Below, one piece after another: positions 17,158-25,292 of a stretch of DNA of 64,000 nucleotides. This DNA comes from Lentisalinibacter orientalis (GTDB lineage Bacteria; Pseudomonadota; Gammaproteobacteria; Steroidobacterales; Woeseiaceae). Below the pieces are notes generated by a model that did no database searches, was not told the origin of the DNA, and worked only from the letters and a program-made list of their open reading frames with translations. The number at the start of each line of letters is the position of its first letter. Position 1 is the first letter of the stretch. The translations under genes were made by a program, and so were the position numbers. The stretch spans positions 1,240,001 through 1,304,000 of the forward strand of contig NZ_JAPDRJ010000001.1 of assembly GCF_040706535.1 (NCBI RefSeq), given 5' to 3'.

Positions 17158-18930
17158 TCAGAGCGGCCAGACCCACAGCAGCATCGGCGTAGCGACCAGC
17201 ACGATCAACACCTCCAGCGGCAAGCCCATGCGCCAGTAATCGCCGAAGCGGTAGCCGCCGGGGCCGAGGATCAGGGTATTGTTCTTGTGGCCGATGGGCG
17301 TGAGGAACGCGCAGGAGGCGCCGACGGCCACGGCCATGAGATAGGTATCCGGGTTCACCCCCAGCCGGTGGGCGATCTCCACGGCCACCGGCGCGGCGAT
17401 GACCGCCGTGGCGACGTTGTTCAGCACGTCGGAGAGCGTCATGGTGACCACCATCAGCAGCACCAGGATAATCACGGGCGACAGGACATCGGAATGCTGC
17501 ACCACCGTATCGGCGATGAGCCCGGTGCCGCCGGTGGTCTCCAGCGCCTCACCGAGAGGGATCAGCGAGCCCAGCAGCACGATGACCGGCCATTCGATGG
17601 AGTCGTAGAGCTGGCGCAGCGGCATGATGCCTGCCGCCACCATGCCCACCACCGCTGCGGCCAGCGCCACGGTGAGGTCCAGCACGCCGGTGCTGGCCAG
17701 GACGATCGCCGCAGCGAAGATGGACACTGCAATGCCGGACTTGCGCCGCTGCAGCGATGGCAGGTCCTTCTCCGCCAGCGGCAGGCAGCCCATCCAGTGC
17801 GCGACGGTGGGCAGCTGCTCCGACGGCCCCATCAGCAACAGTACGTCGCCGGGCTCGATGTCCACCTTGCGCACCCGGTCGCGGAAGCGCCGGCCCTGGC
17901 GGGCGACGCCCATGAGTGCAACGCCGTGGCGATACAGGAGCCGCAGGGAATTGGCCGAACGCCCGGCGATGCGGGCGCCCACGGGTACCGCCACCTCCAG
18001 CAGGGCGAGGTCCTCGGGCGTCTCGGCATCTTCGGTCTTCGGCTGACCGCTCAGCTCGAGGCCGAGCTTGTCGGCGAGTTTGTCGATGCCCTCGGGGTTC
18101 GCCTCCACCACCAGCACGTCGCCCTTGCGGATCTCGACGATGCGGGCGAAGCCCGGCATGCGCTTGCCCTGGCGCACCAGGCCGATGACGGCGGCGTCGT
18201 TGTTCTCGGCCACCTCGTCCAGCTCGCGCACGCGCTTGCCGATCACCTCCGAATCCTCGGGCACCTCGAGTTCGGCGATGTAGCCGGTGAGCACGCCGTC
18301 TTCTTCCTGGGGCTTGAGCTCGCCCTCCGGCAGCAGCCGCCAGCCGGCGAGCACCACGAAGGCCACGCCGACGACGGCGCAGGCGAGGCCCACCGGCGTG
18401 AAGTCGAACATCTGGTAGGGCTCGCCGAGCGCATCGGCACGGTACTCGGCGATGACGATGTTGGGCGGCGTGCCGATCAGCGTCACCATGCCGCCGAGGA
18501 TGCTGGCGAAGGACATGGGCATCAGCGTGCGTGCGGCCGTACGCTTCGCCTTCCTCGCGGCCTCCATGTCCACGGGCATCAGGAGCGCCAGCGCCGCCAC
18601 GTTGTTCATCAGCGTGGAGAGTGAGGCCGACAGGGAGGCCATCACCGCGATGTGGCCGCCGAGGCGGCGGGACTTGTCCACCAGGTAGTACACCACGAGG
18701 TCGACGACGCCGGCGTTCGACAGGGCCCGGCTCAGCACCAGCACGAGGGCGATGACGATGGTTGCCGGGTGGCCGAAGCCGGAGAATGCCTCGTCGCTCG
18801 GTACCAGTCCGGCGATGACACCGATCACCAGGGCGGCGAAGGCGACGATGTCGTAACGCCACCGGCCCCAGATCAGCATCACGAGGACGCCGGCTATCAG
18901 CGCGAACAGCAGCGTGACTTCCAGGTTCAC
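17158..18930 (-). CDS. SLC13/DASS family permease with two TrkA-C (RCK_C) domains
   Basis: The 590-residue protein has about eleven membrane helices split by a cytoplasmic insert (residues 205-385) holding two TrkA-C domains (EVPEDSEVIGKRVREL ... and EVAVPVGARIAGRSAN ...). The DASS signature GTPPNIV follows helix four, and a second Na-binding-like motif, SFLTPIGHKNN, lies near the end. The family takes up sulfate, di- and tricarboxylates or other anions with Na+. The GTG start overlaps the stop of the upstream hydrolase gene by 4 bases. Confidence 0.9.
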   Translation of the reverse strand: MNLEVTLLFALIAGVLVMLIWGRWRYDIVAFAALVIGVIAGLVPSDEAFSGFGHPATIVIALVLVLSRALSNAGVVDLVVYYLVDKSRRLGGHIAVMASLSASLSTLMNNVAALALLMPVDMEAARKAKRTAARTLMPMSFASILGGMVTLIGTPPNIVIAEYRADALGEPYQMFDFTPVGLACAVVGVAFVVLAGWRLLPEGELKPQEEDGVLTGYIAELEVPEDSEVIGKRVRELDEVAENNDAAVIGLVRQGKRMPGFARIVEIRKGDVLVVEANPEGIDKLADKLGLELSGQPKTEDAETPEDLALLEVAVPVGARIAGRSANSLRLLYRHGVALMGVARQGRRFRDRVRKVDIEPGDVLLLMGPSEQLPTVAHWMGCLPLAEKDLPSLQRRKSGIAVSIFAAAIVLASTGVLDLTVALAAAVVGMVAAGIMPLRQLYDSIEWPVIVLLGSLIPLGEALETTGGTGLIADTVVQHSDVLSPVIILVLLMVVTMTLSDVLNNVATAVIAAPVAVEIAHRLGVNPDTYLMAVAVGASCAFLTPIGHKNNTLILGPGGYRFGDYWRMGLPLEVLIVLVATPMLLWVWPL

Positions 18931-19802
18931 GGTCGGGCTATTCCGCTGTCTGCCATCCAGCCCGCGATCGCATCCACGACGGGGCCGGGGCGCTTCACCC
19001 AGCCGAAGTGGGCATTGCTCGACTCGCGGAAGACCGCCTCGTCCAGATGCAGCCGCGTCGTCTTCTCCGGCGGCAGCTTCGACGCCAGGTGATCGGCCGC
19101 CGAGGCGGGGGCGAAGTCGTCACCCGCCACGGAGATCAGGAGCGCGGGCTCTCGCATCTCCCCCAGCGCCGCCTCGTAATCGGTGTCGGAGTCCTTCGCC
19201 CGATAACGGCCGGTGCGGGCCTGATGCGCCCAGTCGCCCACCAGGCTGCGGGCCTCCCGGCCGCCGAAGCCGAGACGATGGCCCGGGTAGCTGCCGAGCA
19301 GCCTGCCTGCCGCGGCGATGAACTGGGTGGCCAGCAGGAAGACGTAGCGCCGTGGTGCCGGGAAGGCGCGCCACCAGATGGAGCCGGTGGCCACCGTGAC
19401 CACGGCGGCCACGCTGCCCGGGTTGGCGCCGGCATAGAGCAGGCTCACCTGTCCGCCGAGGCTGTGGCCGAGCAGGACGATCGGCGCCGCCGGATAGCGC
19501 TTGCGCACCGTGGCGATGGCGGCGGGCCAGTCCAGCTCCAGCAGTTCCCGGTAGCCGAAGTCGGTGTGCCGATCCGGACGGACGCTGCTGGTGCCGTGCC
19601 CGCGCAGGTCCATGGCGACCAGGCGCAGCCCGGCGGCGGCCATGGGCGCGGCGAGCGGCCGGTAGAAGCTCCCCGCCAGCGCCATCGCCGGCGTGACCAG
19701 GAAGACCGGCGCCTCGGCGGCGAGACCGTCGGGCTCGTGGGCGACGAGCGTGGACGTGGCCCCGTCGGCAGCGCCGCAGGGCAGTTCGGTGAACTCGGCC
19801 AT
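18927..19802 (-). CDS. alpha/beta hydrolase
   Basis: A 291-residue alpha/beta hydrolase without a signal peptide. DLRGHGTSS, the nucleophile elbow GHSLGGQ, an acid within ISVAGDDFAPAS and a late His in NAHFGW can be seen. It resembles lipase- or esterase-like hydrolases often annotated as serine aminopeptidase S33. It is coupled by a GTGA overlap to the SLC13 permease, which suggests it acts on a compound the permease imports; that link is inference. Confidence 0.8.
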   Translation of the reverse strand: MAEFTELPCGAADGATSTLVAHEPDGLAAEAPVFLVTPAMALAGSFYRPLAAPMAAAGLRLVAMDLRGHGTSSVRPDRHTDFGYRELLELDWPAAIATVRKRYPAAPIVLLGHSLGGQVSLLYAGANPGSVAAVVTVATGSIWWRAFPAPRRYVFLLATQFIAAAGRLLGSYPGHRLGFGGREARSLVGDWAHQARTGRYRAKDSDTDYEAALGEMREPALLISVAGDDFAPASAADHLASKLPPEKTTRLHLDEAVFRESSNAHFGWVKRPGPVVDAIAGWMADSGIARP

Positions 19803-19897
19803 GGGGCGAGAATAGCAGAAGGCCCGGCCTCTCCACTGCAGTTCCGGGCCCTTACCCCCGCTGTATTTTTGCGGTCCGGCTCCCTACACTGGACGCC

Positions 19898-19945
19898 GGC
19901 TTTCGGCCGGGCTTCGGCCGGACCTTCGCCGGCCGGACCTTCGCC
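19898..19945. repeat. short degenerate tandem repeat
   Basis: Four degenerate copies of a 10-15 base unit related to CTTCGGCCGG and CCTTCGCCGGCCGGA lie between the divergent hydrolase and membrane-protein genes, just upstream of the latter. The unit is self-complementary (GGCCGG/CCGGCC) and could form cruciforms or affect translation of the downstream gene. Confidence 0.5.
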
Positions 19946-19970
19946 GCACAGGGCCCCGGGACACGCATCC

Positions 19971-20810
19971 ATGCTCAGACGGAATCTCCTCCTCACGCTG
20001 CTCGCCGCGCTCGCCCTGTTCGCCGCCCTGAGCGGGACCCTGGACGACGTGAGCAACGAGCAGGCACAGGCCGCGTTCAAGCGGGCTCTGGTCACCTTCG
20101 CCGTGGCCAGGACGCTGAACGGGGTCATCTCCGTGGCCCAGGGCACGGAGGTGGCGGTGGAGCCCGCCGGCGTCGGCGTGACGTTCGGCGTCGGGCAGAT
20201 ACTCGATCCCATCAACGACCTCGTGGAACAGTTCGCCGGCGTGATGCTGGTGGCGTCCACCTCCCTCGGCATACAGAACGTGCTGCTCGGCATGACCGGC
20301 TGGTGGGGGACCACGGCGGCGCTGGTGGCCGCCGTCGCCCTGGCGCTGGCGGTGATCTGGTGGCCGTCGGAGCAGGCGCGGCGCTGGGACGGCGCGGCGG
20401 TCCGCCTGCTGCTGATCCTGCTGTTCCTGCGTTTCGCCGTGCCGCTGCTCGTGCTCGGCACCAACGCGGTGTTCGATACGTTCCTGGCGGCCGAGCAGGA
20501 GGCCGCGACCCTGGCGCTGGAGACGACGCGTGAGGAGATCGAGGAGTTGAACGAGCAGGCTGCGCCGCCCGCGCCGGAGAGCGAGACCATGATGGGGCGA
20601 TTGGGTGCCATGCTGGACGAATCGCTGGAGTCGATGAACGTGAAGCAGAGGCTGGACGACCTGCGGCTGCGCGTCTCGAACGCGAGCGAGCACATCGTCA
20701 ACCTCATCGTCATCTTCGTGCTGCAGACCATCCTGCTGCCTCTGGCCTTTCTGTGGATCATCGTCCAGGCACTGAAGGCGCTGGGCAGCCGGATGACGCG
20801 GACCGGCTGA
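19971..20810 (+). CDS. membrane protein of unknown function
   Basis: The 279-residue protein has an N-terminal signal anchor, a soluble segment rich in small residues (GTEVAVEPAGVGVTFGVGQILDPINDLVEQF), two or three central membrane helices, an acidic coiled-coil-like stretch (EQEAATLALETTREEIEELNEQ, residues 180-205) and a C-terminal hydrophobic helix. I do not recognise a named family. The ATG at 19971 is the first that gives a proper membrane N-terminus; a long upstream reading frame in the same phase runs through the divergent hydrolase gene and is not coding. Confidence 0.7.
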   Translation: MLRRNLLLTLLAALALFAALSGTLDDVSNEQAQAAFKRALVTFAVARTLNGVISVAQGTEVAVEPAGVGVTFGVGQILDPINDLVEQFAGVMLVASTSLGIQNVLLGMTGWWGTTAALVAAVALALAVIWWPSEQARRWDGAAVRLLLILLFLRFAVPLLVLGTNAVFDTFLAAEQEAATLALETTREEIEELNEQAAPPAPESETMMGRLGAMLDESLESMNVKQRLDDLRLRVSNASEHIVNLIVIFVLQTILLPLAFLWIIVQALKALGSRMTRTG

Positions 20811-20873
20811 GCAGACGCGGTATCATCCCCGCGCAGGCCACGTCCGAGCGGCCAGCCCAGGAGGAGTCTCCCG

Positions 20874-21575
20874 ATGAACCAGACCACCATCTCGCCGCCG
20901 CCGCCCCTGCTGGGCCTGCTCGAGGCCCGCGCCCCTTTGGAGGGGCTCAGCCTCGCGGCCTTCTGGCCCTGGATCACGTTCGTGCCCCGCGGCGACGGCC
21001 GGCCGGTCGTGCTCGCGCCGGGCTACGGCGCCAGTGACGTCTCGATGTACCCGCTGTACCGCTACCTGAAATGCCTGGGCTACGACGTGCACCACTGGGG
21101 GCTCGGTCGCAACCGGGGCAAGGTTTCGAAGTACGTCGCCACGCTGAAGGAGCACGTGCGGGAACTGCATGAGTCCACCGGCGAAACCGTGACGCTGATC
21201 GGCTGGAGCCTCGGCGGTGTGGTCATGCGCGAGATCGCGCGAGAGGCCCCCGAACTCGTGCGCGAGGTCATCACCATGGGCACGCCGATCGTGGGCGGGC
21301 CGAAGTACACCCGGGTCGGCGAAGAGTTCGCGAAGCGCGAGAACCTGGACCTGGATCGCTTCGAGATAGCCGTGCACGAGCGCAACATGGAAGGCATCCA
21401 GTGCCCGGTCACCTCGATCTACAGCAAGACCGACGGCGTCGTCTCCTGGCGCGCCTCCATCGACCGCTACAACCCCCAGGCCCGCAACATCCGCGTGCCC
21501 GGCTCCCACCTCGGCCTCGGCTTCAACCCGGCGGTCTGGCGCGTCATCGCCACCACCCTGGGCACAAAACCGTAG
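20874..21575 (+). CDS. lipase-like alpha/beta hydrolase
   Basis: A 233-residue alpha/beta hydrolase with VVLAPGYGASDVSM as oxyanion region, the elbow GWSLGGVV, Asp in YSKTDGVV and His in GSHLGL. It resembles the PGAP1/triacylglycerol-lipase-like 'esterase/lipase' group without a signal peptide. AGGAGG sits in good position before the ATG. Its stop codon TAG is formed by the first bases of a REP-like element, so the gene's end coincides with the repeat. Confidence 0.8.
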   Translation: MNQTTISPPPPLLGLLEARAPLEGLSLAAFWPWITFVPRGDGRPVVLAPGYGASDVSMYPLYRYLKCLGYDVHHWGLGRNRGKVSKYVATLKEHVRELHESTGETVTLIGWSLGGVVMREIAREAPELVREVITMGTPIVGGPKYTRVGEEFAKRENLDLDRFEIAVHERNMEGIQCPVTSIYSKTDGVVSWRASIDRYNPQARNIRVPGSHLGLGFNPAVWRVIATTLGTKP

Positions 21576-21620
21576 GAGGGCCTTCAGGCCCGATCAATCG
21601 CGGCTGAAGCCGCTCCTAAC
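21572..21620. repeat. REP-like pair (BIME-type) at the end of the lipase-like gene
   Basis: Two REP-like units face each other: GTAGGAG with the core GGGCCTTCAGGCCC (21572-21593), a short linker, and a diverged inverted unit whose core is CGGCTGAAGCCG ending CTCCTAAC (21598-21620). Each unit folds into a hairpin. Comparable GTAGGAG...TTCAG...CGA palindromes are widespread REP sequences in Gammaproteobacteria and are normally mobilised by RAYT transposases; none is encoded in this window. Confidence 0.8.
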
Positions 21621-21700
21621 ATTGTCCATTGGCCCCAGTCGGCCCGGACGACCCCAGCAGTCCACCCCGGCCGCTGATGGGCCCGTAGCCGAGAGGCTTG

Positions 21701-21826
21701 GCGCCAGTCAGCAGGCGCTCGTGACTGGCGCTTCCCGCAAGCCACCGCGAGCATGGCCGTCGTGCGGGGGTATCCATCGCCACGACCTTTTGTCGGGAGC
21801 AAGATGGATACCCCCGCAGGGCGGCC
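21701..21826. repeat. two strong hairpins in the inter-REP segment
   Basis: Between two REP elements lie a perfect 10-bp inverted repeat (GCGCCAGTCA 21701-21710 with 21722-21731) and a perfect 15-bp inverted repeat (21764-21778 with 21803-21817, GCGGGGGTATCCATC). The second is extended by GGCCG/CGGCC outside (21755-21759, 21822-21826) and CGAC/GTCG inside. No credible coding frame covers this segment. It may be a small non-autonomous mobile element or a structured RNA, or may serve the two convergent genes as a bidirectional terminator. Confidence 0.6.
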
Positions 21827-21840
21827 ATAATAGAAGGGAA

Positions 21841-21862
21841 TCGGGCCTGAAGGCCCTCCTAC
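21841..21862. repeat. REP-like element at the end of the class II aldolase gene
   Basis: A 22-base unit identical, in inverted orientation, to the first unit at 21572 (core GGGCCTGAAGGCCC, ending CTCCTAC). Its terminal CTA forms the stop codon TAG of the minus-strand aldolase gene. Confidence 0.85.
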
Positions 21863-22476
21863 CTGGGGGGCAGGGCGAGCAGGCGGTCGGCGGCTTCCTC
21901 GATGGTGGTGCCGAAGGCGACCAGGCCTTCCTCGTGGCCGGCCATGACCGCTACGCCGGAACGCGCGAAGTGGGTCTGCTCGTAGAGGCGGCAGAATTCC
22001 CGGGCCATCTCCGGTGTGCCGTAGGGTACGTCCGGCGCGGTGGTCGGGATGCGGTCCTTCAGCCGCCGCCACAGATCGCCGCTGTGCACGTGGGCGATGG
22101 CGCGGATGGCCGGGTCCAGTTCGTAGATGGCGGCGTGGGTCAGGGCCTCGGAGGAGGCCTGGATCGGGCCTTCGCAGGCGACCCGGTTGGCGTCGATGTC
22201 GTAGCCGGTCACCAAGGCGTAGTGGCTCGCGTCGGTGCGCGGGAGGTGGCCGGTCTGGGTGCCGCTGATAATGAACGTGCCCGGGTCCGGGCCGCGGATG
22301 CTCAGGTTGCCGTAGCCGACGCCGTGCTCGGCGTAGTAGCCCACGAGGCCCGCGTCGTGGAGGCGGTTGCGGCAGTCGTTCAACGCGCGGACCGAGTCGG
22401 CGGGCAGCGCGGGTGCCGGGCGCCAGTCGACCTCGTATTTGGTATAGCCCTCGTCGATGGGGCCGGTCACCGTCAT
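21859..22476 (-). CDS. class II aldolase/adducin family protein, methylthioribulose-phosphate pathway
   Basis: The 205-residue protein is a class II aldolase/adducin-fold enzyme: GYGNLSIR, SGTQTGHLP, the metal-binding pair in AHVHSGDLW, and a later His in VMAGHEEG. It sits 11 bases downstream of mtnA on the same strand, so its substrate is probably 5-methylthioribulose-1-phosphate. It could be the dehydratase MtnB of methionine salvage, or the aldolase of the DHAP shunt that splits the same sugar; sequence alone does not decide. The stop codon is supplied by a REP element. Confidence 0.75.
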   Translation of the reverse strand: MTVTGPIDEGYTKYEVDWRPAPALPADSVRALNDCRNRLHDAGLVGYYAEHGVGYGNLSIRGPDPGTFIISGTQTGHLPRTDASHYALVTGYDIDANRVACEGPIQASSEALTHAAIYELDPAIRAIAHVHSGDLWRRLKDRIPTTAPDVPYGTPEMAREFCRLYEQTHFARSGVAVMAGHEEGLVAFGTTIEEAADRLLALPPR

Positions 22477-22487
22477 CGCGCTGCGCC

Positions 22488-23627
<1,140 letters not shown>

Positions 23628-23834
23628 AACGGTTCGTGCGGGTTCGTGCGAGCGGCGGCCGGATGGCCGCGGGAGTTTAACGCGATAGCTGAAACAGCGT
23701 CCTACGATAACTTCGGCGACGAGGCGGCACAAATCCGCGCGCTCTCCCGCGACGATGCCCGGTGCCGGGCATGCAGGCCGCAGGACTCCGTGACCGCCGC
23801 AATCGGCAGTCTCTCTCCCCCTCGTCGTCGCCGC

Positions 23835-24038
23835 TCAGCGGCCGCCCGGCATCTCCGCGCAGCCGCAGCCGCGCGGTCCGGAGCCCGGCTTCTCGAACAG
23901 GCTCTCGCAGTACTTCACGGTGCCGCTGGGACAGGCGGCGGCCGTCCTCGCCGTGGTGGCGTGTGTCCAGGCGTTCCCGCCCGCACAGCCCGCCAGGGCG
24001 AGGCAGCATACGACGGTCATGGCTTTGCCGACAGTCAT
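23835..24038 (-). CDS. small Cys-rich lipoprotein
   Basis: A 67-residue frame starts MTVGKAMTVVCCLALAGCAGG, a convincing lipoprotein signal with lipobox ALAGC. The mature part of about 50 residues contains four further cysteines (CPSGTVKYCE and CGCAEM). It resembles short CPxGT...C-type lipoproteins of Gammaproteobacteria, whose role is unknown. It stands alone between mtnA and the AttH-type gene. The flanks at 23628-23834 and 24039-24119 show nothing else I can support. Confidence 0.6.
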   Translation of the reverse strand: MTVGKAMTVVCCLALAGCAGGNAWTHATTARTAAACPSGTVKYCESLFEKPGSGPRGCGCAEMPGGR

Positions 24039-24119
24039 TACGTCAACCTACGCCGGGGTACAGGCCGCAGCCTGTGAACTGCGTCCCGGTTCGGTTGTTT
24101 CCCCTCCTGACGCCGGCGC

Positions 24120-25292
24120 TTACTCCCCCCGAGCAGAGACGCCGGCGTGTTCTGCATACCCTACGCCAGTGACCGGGGTGCCGTCACGTTCGCCGTCCAC
24201 GGTGATGGCACCTTCCCAGTAGCGCACGGAGAGATCGAGCTCCTGCCCGGGCATGCGCGGGGATACGGCGAGGTCGATGCCCAGATGGGGCACCTGCAGG
24301 CGCCAGGCCACCGTATAGCGGACCCCCGTCTCCGGGCTGGTCCAGTAGCCTGTCGCTTCGAGCCGGGCCCGGTCGGCGCCGTAGCGGGCGGCCACCTCGC
24401 CGTCCGGATCCACCAGGATGCCGCCGGAATAGGGCGCCGTGCCGCCGTCGGTCTGGCGCAGGCGGTAATACATGAGGTCGTAGCCGTCGTCGAGCTGGAT
24501 GGCGAACCAGTTCCAGCCCTCCACGCCGGGACCGAGCACACTGGTGCTCCATTCCCGATCGATCCACACGAGACCGTCGACGGCGTGTTCGGTATCCCGG
24601 ATGCGCAGTCGGCCCTCGGCGGGCAGTCGGGTGAAGGAATAGTAATAGGAGGCATTGCCCGGCTCCGGGCCCTTCGGGTCGAGCCCGTCCTCGCCCTGCA
24701 GCACCAGCGGTTTGCCTTCGTCGATGCCGAGATCCAGTGCGAAGCCGCCGCCGTCGGCCACGAGGCGCAGCGGGAACCAGTCGGCGTCGCCGGCGCTCGC
24801 CAGTTCCCAGTCGTCCAGCCAGACGCGGAACGGCGTCGTCTCGGCGCCCGCCAGTCCCAGCGCCTGGCGCTCGAACTTCTCGTCGGCATGGAATTCGCCG
24901 GCGTCGGTGTCGGTCACCGCGAAGTGAGCCATCCAGAGCTGGTCGGTGGCCCACGCCGATGGCCGCTCGGGCGGCGCGGCGTCGATGCCGAAACGGAAGA
25001 AGGTCATCTGGAAGCCGAAATGCCGGCCCGCCCCGGTCTCCAGGTTGCCGGTGAGGTACCACCACTCTGTGCGGTAATCGGGATGAGCGCCGTGATCTTC
25101 CGGGAAGCGGAACTCCCGGGGCGCATCCGCGCGGGCAAAGCGGGCGTCGTCTTCCGCGCTGCCGAGGAAGGTGGTGACGTTCGAGCTGTCGTCGGCCGCA
25201 GGTTCGGTGGGCGAGGAGTCGCAGCCGCCCGCCAGCAGCGCGCCGGCGAGGACGATGGCGAGGGCGAGGTGACGCGATGCCGCCATGCTCAT
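24120..25292 (-). CDS. AttH/CrtC-type lipocalin-like lipoprotein
   Basis: The 390-residue protein has a lipoprotein signal (GALLAGGCDSS) and the AttH/carotenoid 1,2-hydratase-like fold: FPEDHGAHPDYRTEWWYLTGNLETGAGRHFGFQMTFFR, then VWIDREWSTSVLGPGVEGWNWFAIQLDDGYDLMYY. Together with the two genes upstream it matches the attEFGH layout (lipocalin-like protein plus FtsX permease plus ATPase), known from attachment loci and fimbrial-lipoprotein-like systems. Carotenoid hydration is not implied, since no carotenoid genes are nearby. It overlaps the permease stop by 4 bases (ATGA). Confidence 0.85.
   Translation of the reverse strand: MSMAASRHLALAIVLAGALLAGGCDSSPTEPAADDSSNVTTFLGSAEDDARFARADAPREFRFPEDHGAHPDYRTEWWYLTGNLETGAGRHFGFQMTFFRFGIDAAPPERPSAWATDQLWMAHFAVTDTDAGEFHADEKFERQALGLAGAETTPFRVWLDDWELASAGDADWFPLRLVADGGGFALDLGIDEGKPLVLQGEDGLDPKGPEPGNASYYYSFTRLPAEGRLRIRDTEHAVDGLVWIDREWSTSVLGPGVEGWNWFAIQLDDGYDLMYYRLRQTDGGTAPYSGGILVDPDGEVAARYGADRARLEATGYWTSPETGVRYTVAWRLQVPHLGIDLAVSPRMPGQELDLSVRYWEGAITVDGERDGTPVTGVGYAEHAGVSARGE

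Noticed and set aside
21584..22072. A 162-codon minus-strand frame through the inter-REP segment
   Set aside because: It runs out of frame through the aldolase gene and across the palindromes; the residues encoded there merely reflect the repeats.
24120..25292. Carotenoid 1,2-hydratase (CrtC) for the AttH-like protein
   Set aside because: The signal lipobox and the coupled FtsX/LolD-type genes identify the att-type system; no carotenoid genes are nearby.
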